From: Dromiciops gliroides
Taxonomy: Eukaryota; Chordata; Mammalia; Microbiotheria; Microbiotheriidae
Direction of reading: 5' to 3'
NCBI RefSeq assembly: GCF_019393635.1
Contig: NC_057862.1
Location: 409,738,169-409,802,168, forward strand
Length of the DNA: 64,000 nucleotides
The position numbers and the translations under genes were made by a program. Under the pieces are notes generated by a model. It searched no databases, was not told the DNA's origin, and worked only from the letters and a program-made list of their open reading frames with translations. How positions within the stretch are numbered: position 1 is the first letter of the stretch; each line of letters opens with the position of its first letter. This document shows positions 12,131 to 23,749 of the stretch, in pieces.

Positions 12131-12503
12131 TGTTAAGGGCTAAAATTCTTGCTAGTCTGTCTAAAATATCTAATGAGTGGTCGCCAATCAATTACAAGCT
12201 TTAGCAAGAGTTAGACTTTTAAGCATTTATTAAGGAGAATAAGAATTTGGTAAAGAGAGAGAGAAAGGCCTAGATTCCTATCTATTAAAGGGAGAGCACA
12301 TTTCTAGCTCCCTTCTCCGCCAGCGTCCTCAGGAAAAAGACCCAGAGTCAGCGCCAGTCTCTTCCTTCCTCCTCCCACTAGTCTGCGTCACTTCCTCCCC
12401 GCCAAAGAAAAGACTCCTGGTCTTGCCCTCAAAGACCTTCGCTTCATGGGCAGAACTCTTCTACAGTAAGTATCCAGCAGGTGGCGTCATTCCAATCGTT
12501 ACA
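12131..12503 (-). repeat. LTR (5' LTR of the minus-strand element)
   Basis: 373 bp, identical to 10,375-10,747. The tRNA-primer-like site lies just inside it. Confidence 0.9.
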
Positions 12504-12606
12504 ATTAATTAATTAATTAATTTTAAAAAAAAGAAGGGATTTGAAAAAGACAGTGAGAAACTCCTTGGAGTTTGTTTAGAGGCAGTAGCAGCTTTATACT
12601 GTGTGA

Positions 12607-13111
12607 TGTTTAAAATCTAAATTGTGGTCGCCTTAAATTAGAAGCTTCAGCACCAGTCTAGCCTAGAGTTCCAGCCTGGTTGGGTTCTTCCTGAAGTCCT
12701 CCTCCACGAGCCTGCTTTAATCAGGAACTCTCTAGCAAGCTGATTGTGGAAGCTAAAAAGGTCTGGAATAGAGGCGGTCCTTACACACTGCTTCAAGCTG
12801 ATTGGTTGGGATCCTCCAAATCCATTAAGGGCTAGCCAGGTGTGATTACAATCCAGTTAACTTTGAAGTAGGCTAATCAGCAGTCAATCACTCTCACTTG
12901 ATTCAATCAGTTTAGATTAATCTCCAGGTGGGTGTTTGAGTATCTGCTAAATCCCATTATTTTATCACAACTGATAACATCTAGACAAGCAGGAGCTAAT
13001 AAGGGAAAGCTAAGAGGTAACTATAAAGATTAGAAGAATTAGAAGAATTCGGGTTTAGCTAAACTTTGTAGTTTATGTTTAAATTAAATCTAGAGAACTG
13101 TCTTTGCCACA
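12607..13111 (-). mobile_element. Older LTR, related family
   Basis: 505 bp from TG to CA. The left end shares gtggtcgcc...agaagctt with the young LTR. A polypurine-like run (minus strand aatgggggga) follows directly at 13,112-13,121, so it looks like a 3' LTR whose interior lay to the right. A second stretch (gcggtccttacacactgct) resembles the solo LTR at 4,755. No TSD seen. Confidence 0.55.
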
Positions 13112-13300
13112 TCCCCCCATTCCCCATATCTCTGACATTAGGACAATGTGTTTAAAACTGCAAAAATAAGTTTTTTGTCTTGCAACACTCTTTTATCAGG
13201 GCTTTTTATATCATAGCCTTAAATGTAAGCATTTTAGGACTTTGGTGATTTGTTTAAAATGTATTACTATTTTAAAAGCTATTTTAAAATAGGTAATGCT

Positions 13301-13459
13301 GGGGCAGCTAGGTGGCATAGTGGATAAAGCACTGGCCTTGGATTCAGGAGTACCCAGAGTACCCAAGTTCAAATCCAGCCTCAGACACTTGACACTTAAC
13401 TAGCTGTGTGACCCTGGGCAAGTCACTTAACCCTCATTGCCCTGCAAAAATTAAAAAAA
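13301..13459 (+). mobile_element. Young CORE-SINE
   Basis: TSD aaaataggtaatgctgg on both sides (about 13,285 and 13,460). Confidence 0.9.
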
Positions 13460-13879
13460 AAAATAGGTAATGCTGGTGAAGGATATGAGAGAAATATAGC
13501 TCTCTTGATCTGTATATAATTAAATGTCAATTTTCTCCCAACTCCAAAAAGGTAAAGAGCAGCAGAACAAAAAGGATGAGTAAGAATTTTAAAAATAAAA
13601 TTTTATAGTCTGTGTATAGCCAGTATCCCACTCTTGTGCATAAGCAACTGCATATCTCCTAAAAGTTTTTGTAATTACTAAAAACATTTTAATGGCTTTA
13701 TTTTAAGGATTTGTCCCATAAACTTCTTCCTATATTGGGATAGTTTAGCTTTTTTATTTCCTAGAAAACACCTGGATTTTGTAATAGGGAGATTAAGACA
13801 GGCAGAATCCCCTGAGTTGAAATTAACTTGAAAAAAATAGGACTTTAGTAAGACATTGGTTTAATAATAGTATGTGCAT

Positions 13880-14035
13880 GGGGTAGCTAGGTGGCACAGT
13901 GGATAGAGCACTGACCCTGGATTCAGGAGTACCTGAGTTCAAATTTGGCCTCAGACACTTGACACTTACTAGCTGTGTACCCTGGGGAAGTCATTTGACC
14001 CTAATTGCTTCACCAAAAAATAAATAAATAAATAA
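13880..14035 (+). mobile_element. Young CORE-SINE with (AAAT)n tail
   Basis: TSD aataatagtatgtgca / aataatagaatgtgca at about 13,863 and 14,036. Confidence 0.9.
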
Positions 14036-14118
14036 ATAATAGAATGTGCAGTCTGAGATCTGTTTGAAATGTAAAGGAAAGTAGGCGGTCTAAGTAATGG
14101 GTTTGAAAGATTAGGAAA

Positions 14119-14268
14119 GGGGCCGCTACGTGGCACAGTGGATAAAACACAAGCCCTGGATTCAGGAGGACCTAAATTCAAATCCGGCCTCAGACACTTG
14201 ACACTTACTAGCTGTGTGACCCTGGACAATTCACTTAACCCCAATTGCCTCACACACACAAAAAAAAA
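14119..14268 (+). mobile_element. CORE-SINE
   Basis: Full-length copy (head gccgctacgtggcacagtgg, middle ctagctgtgtgaccctgg); the tail is (CA)n followed by A-run. No clear TSD. Confidence 0.88.
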
Positions 14269-15431
14269 TGGGGATACACATCCTGTACACTGTAGGCAGG
14301 CAGCAGCCAGGCTACTTGCTCTCAGCCTCCCCAACATGGCTAGTTGCTAGGATGCCATTGTGCCAGTTTCATGTGCCATGTGGCAGTTTCTGTTATGGGA
14401 AAAGGAGTAATCTGATAAGAACTAGTTACTAAGTGTAATAGGATTTATTATATTTAAAATGTTATATACTGCCACTTTTAAAATCTTTTGTAGTAGAATA
14501 GTTGAAAAATAGGAAATATGAAATGCTTGGAACAAATAGCTCTTATGTAGAATATAATACTAATAGTAAAATTCAATGCTAAATAATTAAAATTATATAA
14601 TATAATTTGGAATATAGAACCAGGTGTAATTGAATTGATTCTGGTCTCATTTTAAGTGAAATTTATTCTTATTTTCAGTGTGGTTTTAAGCTAAGTTACC
14701 CTAATTATGTGATTTGGAATGTGTAAAAGTACCTAATATTAGTTTAATAATTCATTGTATTGGAGATCTTGTTAGGATGAATTCTCTGATTCTTTTGGGT
14801 TATGGATTTGATTGCTAAAAGATTGATGTAAATATGTTTTAAATTTTAAAAACCTTTAAAAATATAAAAGGTAGTAATAATGGTTTTCTGTGATGTGGAC
14901 ATAGTGAGGAACCTTTTAAAATATCCTCATCTTTATTTTAAGACTTTAAGATCTAGCCATATACTCAGTAAAGTACAGTGATTTAGTTTTAGTTAAGAGT
15001 TAGAAATTACAAAGAAAAGATTTTTATACTTAGGGGGAAAAATCAGTCAAAACCACTGGGACATATTGTCCTAAGAACACCTTTCAGCTTTTGACTTCAT
15101 TTTCCAACTAGAGAGGTTAGGACATGTGGTTAATCATGTCCACCTGCCTTTTAGGATAAATCTCTAGGAAGACCTTATTAAATCTAACACTACATAAATA
15201 TTGGATATGGTAAAGATATGTCATTGTATTATTACATAAAATCTTAAATGTCTCCTTGTGCTATTCAAATTGAGAATCATTTAATTAACTCCTGCAAAAC
15301 CTCTCAAAGGTTTCTGCCTGAGCAACAGGCCATGCCCTGTCAGCCTTAAAACAAATTCCTTAAGTCCCTCTGCCTTGGCCAGAAGAAGTGGCAGGCCCAG
15401 CACACTTTAAGTTAACCTCAACTTGTTTTCT
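14269..15431. other. AT-rich interior of the decayed ERV, unassigned
   Basis: No recognisable gene; low open-frame content. Confidence 0.4.
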
Positions 15432-15580
15432 TTTTTTTTTTTTGGTGAGGCAATTGGGGTCAAGTGACTTGCCCAGGGTCACACAGCTAGAAAGTGTCAT
15501 GTGTTTGAGGTTGGATTTGAACTCAGGTCCTCCTGAATCCAGGGCCAGTGCTCTATCCACTGCACCACCTAGCTGTCCCA
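15432..15580 (-). mobile_element. Young CORE-SINE
   Basis: TSD cttgttttct at 15,422 and 15,582. Confidence 0.9.
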
Positions 15581-15591
15581 GCTTGTTTTCT

Positions 15592-16230
15592 GGTAAGTCT
15601 CAAAGGGGGTAGGGGGGTAAGTAGGAGGTTTTAGCTCATTTAGAAAGAAGAAAAAGAATTATACATAGCTGGGAAATTATTACCACATATCTTTAACAAA
15701 GGTATTATATGAATTCATGGATAATAAATCTTTTTCTTTAAAGTGCTAAATATTAGGCCTTAGAAATTAAAATGTTACTATTAGCGATTATAAATCCAGA
15801 TTTGATTTAAGCCAAAATCTGCCTTTAAGGAAATAACATAGTCTGGCTGTGTCCTTTCATATCAGGATTATTATGGTAAATTAAGACCAAACATAAAAAA
15901 GAAACTTGTTATTTGGCATTAAGAAATTTAGTAGTTGTGTGGTTCCAAAGGAGTTCTCTTTACCTCAGTTTATTGTCCTACAGGATAATGATAAAATTTG
16001 TTTCCCAGGGTTGTTTCTGGGATCAAATGATTGTAAAAATATTTAACTTCAGTGCCGGGTATAGAGCAGACACCTAATTGGTAATTAATTGGTTCTGTTT
16101 CAAGTTTTAAAAATACCTAATATTGTTCAAGGTATTATATTTCTAAATTTTCTTATAGTGTGCAATTTGGTAAACAATTCTATCAGCTATGTTAGAAAAG
16201 CAATTTCTCTTATAATCTAGATGTTAGATT
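15592..16230. other. Unassigned AT-rich sequence
   Basis: Nothing recognised; presumed ERV interior. Confidence 0.4.
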
Positions 16231-16245
16231 AAGAACTGTACTGTT

Positions 16246-16390
16246 GGGGGTGGCTAGGTAGTACAGTGGATAAAGCACCAGCCCTGGAGTCAGGAGTACC
16301 TGAGTTCAAATCCAGCCTCAGACACTTGACACTTACTAGCTGTGTGACCCTGGGCAAATCACTTAACCCCCATTGCCCTGCAAAAAAAAA
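16246..16390 (+). mobile_element. Young CORE-SINE
   Basis: 15-bp TSD aagaactgtactgtt at 16231-16245 and 16391-16405. Confidence 0.92.
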
Positions 16391-16405
16391 AAGAACTGTA
16401 CTGTT

Positions 16406-16934
16406 AAAAAGGGAATGAATGGGTTAGGAAGATGTTGGTCATTCTATTTTCCCTGCTGACCACATGTTCTGAGGTACTGTGATTAAGAACTTATAAACTT
16501 CCAAGTTTTGCCTATATTTAAGAGGAAGTTCACCTAAAATTATCTGGTTATCACTTATGAAAATTATGAAATTGTTAACTAAGCTATTTGGAGTTATTGT
16601 TTTAATTAAGTACTTATACAGATTTTTTTTAAAGGAAAATTGGTAATTATACAAAGAAAATATCTTGTTAAATCTGTAAGTACTCTTAGGACCATCTAGT
16701 CATGAATTCTTAGTCACCTATATATTTTTTCTGTGTGGTGAAATGGGAGTGAAATATTCAAGCCTACTTATAAGGTAGAGAGAATTTCATCTAAGTTTAT
16801 TTGTCTATCATTTGTGAAGGTTATATATATCTTGAAGCAACTTAATATTAACACACTTCTCCACTCTTAAAGGATTAATTTTGCTTTAAGGGGTGAATGG
16901 GAAGTTCCTTGAGAGAGGGATATGTGTGTATATA

Positions 16935-16975
<41 letters not shown>

Positions 16976-17486
16976 ATGAATGTTAATCATTTTCTAGTAA
17001 ACTGCCACATATTCACTATGTCAGATTTCAGAATGTAATTAGTTTTCTTGATTTTTAGTGATATAATTAAAGACAAAGGAAAGAAAAAGATATTGGGCAC
17101 ATTTTTAAAGGCCTGGTAAACTTTATTTTGATAAGGCTAGTTTAATTGGGTTATTTTCCTTTTTGGTTTAGAAGAAACTGATTTTCCTCCCCATTGCAAA
17201 CATCTTTTGATGAAAGGGGGTGGTAATTAGGAATTTATTTTGTTATACTTTTAGGATTTATGTTAAAGATAGTTTACTCCAACTTAATCATGACAAATTC
17301 CAATTTTATAGATTTTTACTTTAAGGTTGAATGAAACATCTGCCATTCTACTTTCCAACTAATTTACTTCATAAAGTTTACTAGTTATTCCTTTTATCAT
17401 CAGGATAGATTTTTAAGTTGTTTTTAAGAAGGGAAAATGCTTTTAGAAAGACATTTGTCTTAAAATATTTTGTTAAAAAAAAACTT
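16406..17486. other. Unassigned AT-rich sequence with (TG)n
   Basis: A (TG)n microsatellite lies at about 16,937-16,970; otherwise nothing recognised. Confidence 0.45.
16937..16970. repeat. (TG)n microsatellite
   Basis: About 16 uninterrupted TG units. Confidence 0.95.
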
Positions 17487-17655
17487 GGGGGGGGGCAGCT
17501 AGGTGGCACAGTGGATAAAGCACCGGCCCTGGATTCAGTAGGACCTGAGTTCAAATCCAGCCTCAAACACTTGACACTTACTAGCTGTGTGACCCTGGGC
17601 AAGTCACTTAACCCTCATTGCCCCACCAAAAACCAAAAAAAAAACAAAAACAAAA
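17487..17655 (+). mobile_element. CORE-SINE
   Basis: Full-length with an (AAAAC)n-like tail; preceded by a G-run. Confidence 0.88.
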
Positions 17656-19676
17656 ACTTTTGTATTTGTGTTAAAGGATCTTTTGTATGATTTTGGAAGG
17701 CATATTAAATTTTATTTGTAAACTAAGGTATTGCAATATCGATGCTGAAAACAATTATGTCCAGACCTACTGTGATTAAACTTTATTGTCAAAGGGGAAA
17801 GCTTTTCCAGGACCCTGAAAATTCTTTTTGCATTTCATTCTTTCAGAGACACAGTAGCAGCCAGCAGTCAATGGAAGCAACACCTGCAATCTAAGGCTAG
17901 TGTCTCTGGGAGTACAGCAGGGAGGTTACCTTGGGAAAGGTTGGACATTAAATCTGTCCATTTGTTATCAGGGTAGACAAAGTGAAAGCTTGCCATTGTA
18001 ATACTGAATCTATTAGTTATTGAATTAATACTAAAACATCTGAATTATTGATCTTGCTATTTTGATTTGAATTTGTTGGCCTAGAAATAGTTAAATTGGT
18101 ACTGAAATTTGTCAAATGTGTAAAATACAATATTTGAAGTATGTTACTTTCAAAATGATATAAATATTAGACAAAAAAAAATAAACAAGCTTGTGAAGCA
18201 AAGATGTGGATCTGTTAAGTTGTGAAGTTAAAATTAGAAACCTCTTTTGCTTTTAAGGAATGGGATTTCAGTAAAATCAGTTAGGTTAGTGAACAATGTA
18301 ATTTATGAGCTATCTTATGTCACCCTAATGGGAAATCTCATTTTATCTATGTTTTATGATTTAATCTAGAATTAGAATATGTGTAGAAATGCATACAAAC
18401 TAATAGCTATCTTAAAGTAGTTCCCATTGTTTAAAGGGATTTTGAGAGTAGTAATCTGTATTTATGTCCATTTGAATATGGTTAATAACTGAACATTTTA
18501 CTATTATGTGAAACATTGTCTAATCTATTCTTTGTATACAATTTGGGATTATTAGATTTATATAGCCTACCCCAAGTCATTTTGTTATAAAGCATTTTAA
18601 AGCAAAATCATTTGTATAATATTGAATTTAGAGATGAAAAAGAATCCACTTAGTACTAGTTATATTGAGATGTGATTTTTCTATGATGAATTTCTTAATT
18701 TTACCAATGTGAGATTATAGTCAATACTTATCTAGAATATGGAGAGGTGATTTCACCTAAAACATTGATTATTGGAACTTACTACTTAAGGCATTTATTG
18801 GACTGTTAATTGATATTGTTCTGAGTCTAATTCCAGGTATGCTCATCAAGGAATTTGATTGGGCCAATGAGTCATGAAGCCCCTCTGGGGCTTCACAGGC
18901 ATAAATTGTAGATGGAGTTGTCATGGGAAAGGCTAGGAGAATGACTTTTGGCAAGAGATGAGGTAGGATTCTCCTGAGTCAATTTCTCAATATGACACAT
19001 GGAATGGAAAAATCTCCCATCTGGCTGACTTTGGGCCTGGCTCAATGCAACTGGCTATCTACATAACTTTTGCCTGGAATTGTCATGAAGTTAGGGGGAG
19101 AAATTTCCCTTCCTGTATAATTATTGCCCTATTCTTTTATGGTAACTTCCTATAATCATGTCAGATGTTATATGATGAACACAATATTGGATCCTTCTCT
19201 TTTAGGTTAATGCTGGACTACATCTGTGATAATATGGTGAGATGCAGGTATAAGATTTGAGCTATTTAGCCTGGAATTTTGATCTTTTCTATATTCCAAA
19301 CAACTAAATTTTAAGCCATGACATGTTACTAGTTATATATTTGTGTAAAATAAGGTTCTTTAATTTCTAAATGGTATTGGGATAATTGGGCAATTGATGC
19401 AAAGGTTTTTGAAACCAGGATATAATTGTTATTTAGTTAATATCACAAATTTTGAAATGTTTTGTATCACTTAATAGATATGAACTATTGTAAAATTAAT
19501 CACTCATTTTATTTTTGTATATCATCCCTGAAGCTTTTGTTACAACTGAAGTTAATCCGGCAACTTTTATATGAATTCATTTTTGTATTTGAGTCCTTAG
19601 CAGAATCTCATCCTCCTAATAGGGGATTGAATAATACAAAGTAAAAAACTGGTTTATGACTTTGTTTGTATCTGAG
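17656..19676. other. AT-rich interior of the decayed ERV, unassigned
   Basis: No recognised coding domain; only short open frames. Confidence 0.4.
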
Positions 19677-19765
19677 TTTTATACACACACATACACGTAC
19701 ATGTGTATGTATACATATATATGAAACTCACATGCGTGTGTGTGTATATATATATATATATAAAC
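19677..19765. repeat. CA/TG/TA microsatellite
   Basis: acacacacatacacgtacat, then tgtgtg and tatata arrays. Confidence 0.85.
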
Positions 19766-20287
19766 ATAACAAAAATTGTAAAAGCCTCTAGTCTAAAAGG
19801 TTCCAAATTTCATTTTCTAATAATAGAGATATAAGATTTGACCTGGTTATTGACAAAGTAATTTAAAGTTGCGTTAAGATCAGTTTTGTAGGAGATTTGT
19901 AACTGAGAAAGAGGATCTCTCTACGTGACCCAAAGTCTAAGAAGATAGGCATCTGGGGAAGAACTGCTCTGAGATTATACCTGGAATAGAAAGCTGCATC
20001 AGATGGTGTTTGGAGAACTGGACAGCTGTATGAGACTTCTGAGACTTACATGGACATTTTTTTCATTGTTTACTTTTTCCCTTTGTATACATTATCTATA
20101 GGCCTACTTACTAAAGGGGACTGCCCCCTTTGATTTTGTTAATTTGTTGCTCAATTTCTTCCCTTTTTCCCTTCACATTGTTACCCACCATAAGCCCTAT
20201 AGTTAAGAACTCTTGGTAAAGTATTTGTAATATCAGTTAGTGAGTCATTGAGGAAACTTCATTCTCTATTAGAATCAAATGGGGAAT

Positions 20288-20782
20288 TGTGAGAAATTAG
20301 TAATCAATATCTTGGGGAACCCAGTGATCTCTCCTTCTTCCTTAGTCCTTTTTCCCCCCTCCCCGCACTCCAAGGTCTAAGGAAGAAAGATTCATCTGGG
20401 TCAAAGGAGTCTTGGGTAAAGACAGATCAGTTTGTCTAGATAGCTGAAGAACTTTCCTGGAGATTAAGCCTGCACAAACCAGTTCGAAGTGGGAACCACT
20501 GTGTCCCACTGTGTCCAGCTTGGGTGGAGTTGAGATCCTTTTTCTGATGTCATTCTTACCAAGATTTGAATGACCTAAGTCATGCAGACTTCAACCAGAC
20601 TTCATTTCAATATAACACACTCTCCAAAACATGTCAACCAATTAGATTTGATTGCTATGTGATAGACCTCCTACAGTTAGAATGGTATATAAACCCAAGA
20701 CCCCACTTCCATCTGGGTTTTTGGTCTGAGAGGGCCAATGACCATCCTTTTATCAATAACCTGCTGGTCTATTAATAAAATT
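20288..20782 (+). mobile_element. 3' LTR-like block of the decayed ERV, truncated
   Basis: Begins TGTGAGAAATTAG after aaatggggaat. Parallel to 8,545 onward, including the ggtatataaaccc TATA motif at about 20,684. It lacks the final third and runs into an L1 tail. Confidence 0.65.
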
Positions 20783-20935
20783 GTGAAAATGTTTTGCATA
20801 ACATTACACATGTATAACTTATATTGAATTGCCTGCCTGCATTCTTAAGGGGGGGGGGAGGGAGGGAGGAAGAGAATTTGGAACACAAAGTTTTAAAAAT
20901 TGATGTTAAAAATATTAAAATGATTACGTTATCCA
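20783..20935 (+). mobile_element. LINE-1 3'-end fragment
   Basis: tgttttgcataacattacac, then a G-run, gagggaggaag and aatttggaacacaaag motifs of the L1 tail. Confidence 0.75.
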
Positions 20936-22220
20936 GAAACTCTCTCATATTTTTAATTGTTAACATCTTCTTCTCCAAAGCCAGTATTAGTCATTATAAT
21001 TGTGCATTGTTCTGTCTTTGTTCATTTACATTTTGTAGTTATTGTTTGTATTTTTCCATGATCATACTTACTTTGCTCTTTATCACTTTACATGTCTTCC
21101 TTCCCAGGTTTCTCTGAATTCCCCATATTCTTTGTTTCTTAGGGCACAGTAATATTATATTTATGTATCCCAATTTTAGTATTCTCCAATCAATGGGCAC
21201 CCTCATTTTGTAACCACAATATTGCAACTAAAATTTTGATATATTATGGAATTTTTCTTGTAATCATTGACCTCCATGGTACATGACTACCAATAGGATG
21301 TCTGGTCTAAATGGTATATTTTAGTTATTCTTTTTTGCATAATTCCAAAGTGTTTTCTAAAATGGTTAGATCAATTCACATATCTAGCAACACTGTAATT
21401 ATAACCAAAATAATGTTGTAACTATATATAATAGATATTATTTATATAAAATATATTATCTTTATTATATCTTAAATTATCTATATCACTTCCACCTGTT
21501 TTTTGTTAATACATGGAAATACTAATGACTTTGTGGGATTTTTTTTACCCTGACACTTTAATGAAACTCTTAATAGTCTGAATTGGTTTTCCTGATGCTT
21601 CAGTGTTTTCTATGTAAATCAACATGTCTTCTGCAAGTAAAAAATATTTTTTCCTGTTAATGTTTATACTGATAATTTCTTTCTTGCCCTAGTGCTAGCA
21701 TTTCTAAAACTGTAAAACAGTAGAGAGATTATATATCCTTGCATTTCTCTTGTATTATGAAAGTTTCTAATTTTTTCTATTATAAATAATGCCAATTTTT
21801 ATATTATACACTTTCATCATATTAAAAAATAGCACTTTGGGGCAGCTAGGTGGCGCAGTGGATAGAGTACCAGCCCTGGAGTCAGGAGTACCTGAGTTCA
21901 AATTCGGCCTCAGACACTGAACACTTACTAGCTGTGTGACCCTGGGCAAGTCACTTAACCCCAATTGCCTCACTTTTAAAAAATAGCACTTTTGTTTTTA
22001 GTATATGAATACTATATTTTGTAAAAAAAAAATTTTTTTTAAAGGTGGGGGGCACTTTATGAATCTAATAATATAATCACATGTATAGGTTATTTTTGCT
22101 TTAACATTACTTTTCCTAATCTTGAACCATTCTTATATCTCTAATATATATCTAACTTGGTCATAGAGAATAATTTTGAAATATATATTGCTTTAGTCTT
22201 TTTTCTAGAGTTTAATTTTT
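20936..22220 (-). mobile_element. LINE-1 pieces (3' UTR and ORF2 parts), reverse strand
   Basis: Resembles the reverse of marsupial L1: 'caatgggcaccctcattttg', 'ttccaaagtgttttctaaaa' and, from about 21,550, 'catgtcttctgcaagtaaaa'. Divergent and probably several fragments. Interrupted by a SINE at 21,839. Confidence 0.55.
21839..21973 (+). mobile_element. Young CORE-SINE
   Basis: TSD attaaaaaatagcacttt / tttaaaaaatagcactttt. Confidence 0.9.
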
Positions 22221-22227
22221 TTGCATT

Positions 22228-22855
22228 GTTAGAATCATAGAATTTGAGAGCTGACAGGGATATGAGAGGCCAGCTAGTTGTGCCCATATATGAAAGAATT
22301 GCCACTATAACATACCCAGCAAGTGTTGGTCCAGCCTCTGCTTGAAGATTTCCAATGAGGGAAAACTCATCATCTTTCAAGGTAGCCCATTCTACTTTTA
22401 GACAACTGTTAGCAAGTTTTTCCTGGTATCAACCTAATGTGATTTCTTTGAAACTTCAACCCACTGTTCCTGCTTATGTTCTCTAGGGCCAAATAGAACC
22501 ACTCTAATCCCACCTCCATATGACAGTGCTTCAAATATTTGAATACAGCCATCATATTTCTCCTCCTCCTCCCACTGTCTTTTCTTCCCCAAGTTAAAAA
22601 TGCTCAGTTCTTTCCATGGATCCTCATAACATGTACTCAAGGGCCCTGTGCAATGCTGTTTGCCCTTTGTAGACACACTTTAGTTTTACCAATGTCCTTC
22701 TTAAACTGTGGTTTACAAAGTGACCACAATCTTCCAGATGAGATCTGACAAGAGAATGTGCAGTTTTGAATTTATCATTTTGCTGTTTTCTGATAGCATT
22801 ATTGCAGCTCTTGTTTATAAAAAATCACCTGACAGTAAATTTTGCTCCAGCCTCT
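22228..22855 (-). mobile_element. CR1/L3-type LINE 3' region
   Basis: gaatcatagaatttgagagc at the left edge and 'accacaatcttccagatgag' further right match the reverse of CR1/L3 3' ends, an old amniote family. Confidence 0.6.
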
Positions 22856-22864
22856 CATTGTCTT

Positions 22865-23536
22865 TGAAAAAATAATTTTATCAATATTTTATTTTTACAT
22901 TGTTTATACAGATTTCTCCATTTATTCCTGCCCCCCTTTGCTCTTCCTCTTTCCAGAGAACCATCTCTTATAACAAAGATTTTTTTTAAAGAGGAAGAGA
23001 AAAAAATCATAAAAACACATAGAAAAAAAATCTGACATTACATGTAATGTTCCACACTCATGGACTCCAAACTCTACAAGGGAGGAGCAAGAGGTTGTAT
23101 TAGTGCATCTGCCTTTTTATAACTCCTCCAATGCTACTCCCATCATGTCAGCTTTGCCAGTTTTTAGCCTCTGATTTTCATTATCTTTTTGTTTGTTTTA
23201 TGCAACAAATGGTTTCCTTATCTACTGTCATTCTTTTTCATGTTATTAGATTCATTAAGCCATTCATATTTAAGATTAGGCTTCTCCTCCATTTCATGTT
23301 GATTTTTATCCTCCTCTGATTTCATCAGCATTCTTTTCCAGAAATTAGTTTTGCTTAGACTCATTTGATGCTAGTCTTTTCGCATCAACTTCTTCACTGT
23401 TTCCTGTCCTCTCCTAGGGTCCATGAATTCCCTTAAATGGCTAATTTATATCTTTCTATTTTTTTATTATTTACCGCCTTCTTTGGCCCTGCCTATTCCA
23501 CCATTCAAATAAACGTGTGGTTCAAAATAATTTCTT
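22865..23536 (-). mobile_element. LINE-1-like fragment, reverse strand
   Basis: 'ccagagaaccatctcttata' and 'ctgacattacatgtaatgtt' resemble the reverse of a marsupial L1 3' UTR. After about 23,190 the identity is unclear. Confidence 0.4.
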
Positions 23537-23673
23537 GGGGCAGCTAGGTGGTGCAGTAGATAAAGCACCGGCCCTGGAGTCAGGAGGACCTGAGTTCAAA
23601 TCCATCCTCAGACACTTACTAGCTGTGTGACCCTGAGCAAGTCACTTAACCCCAATTGCCTCAAAAAAAAAAA
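23537..23673 (+). mobile_element. Young CORE-SINE
   Basis: TSD aaaataatttctt / aaaaatcatttctt. Confidence 0.88.
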
Positions 23674-23749
23674 ATCATTTCTTTCCCTTCTTGCCCCTAA
23701 CATTTTTGGCTTAATATACTTTTGGAGAATCACTTTTCTAAGAAGTTTT

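Larger units (their letters stand above)
10375..12503 (-). mobile_element. Young LTR retroelement, apparently whole but non-autonomous
   Basis: Two 373-bp LTRs (10,375-10,747 and 12,131-12,503) are identical by direct reading and have TG...CA ends. On the minus strand a primer-binding site starts two bases inside the 5' LTR (12,128 down to 12,111, TGGCTGACCACGAAGAGG, resembling a tRNA-Arg 3' end), and a polypurine run abuts the 3' LTR at 10,748-10,756. The interior is 1,383 bp with no recognisable retroviral domain. It sits in an ATTA repeat, so the TSD (ATTA) cannot be measured. Identical LTRs imply a very recent insertion. ERV-derived; class I is suggested by the 4-bp TSD but is not secure. 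Confidence 0.85.
9975..12535 (+). mobile_element. LINE-1 3' end split by the young LTR element
   Basis: L1 tail motifs (ggaactcatgatagaagagg, ctatatcagattacctgctg, gggagggagaaaaatctg) run to about 10,374. Its attaatta-rich tail resumes at 12,504. Confidence 0.75.
8545..20782 (+). mobile_element. Decayed endogenous retrovirus with nested insertions
   Basis: Two related direct LTR-like blocks (8545-about 9,830 and 20,288-20,782) face the same way. A primer-site-like tggtgcctgaga starts at 9,838, and a purine-rich aaatggggaat sits immediately left of the right-hand block. About 75 bp near 19,830-19,905 is clearly related to the interior of the young LTR element at 10,375-12,503. The interior is AT-rich, has many breaks, and no gag, pol or env domain is recognisable. 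It is broken and old (flanking repeats roughly 90% alike by eye). Unity of the whole span is inferred. Confidence 0.45.

Noticed and set aside
14138-14350. Repeated open frames with [11 protein letters not shown] / [10 protein letters not shown] motifs here and at some twenty other places
   Set aside because: Translations of the CORE-SINE on either strand, not genes.
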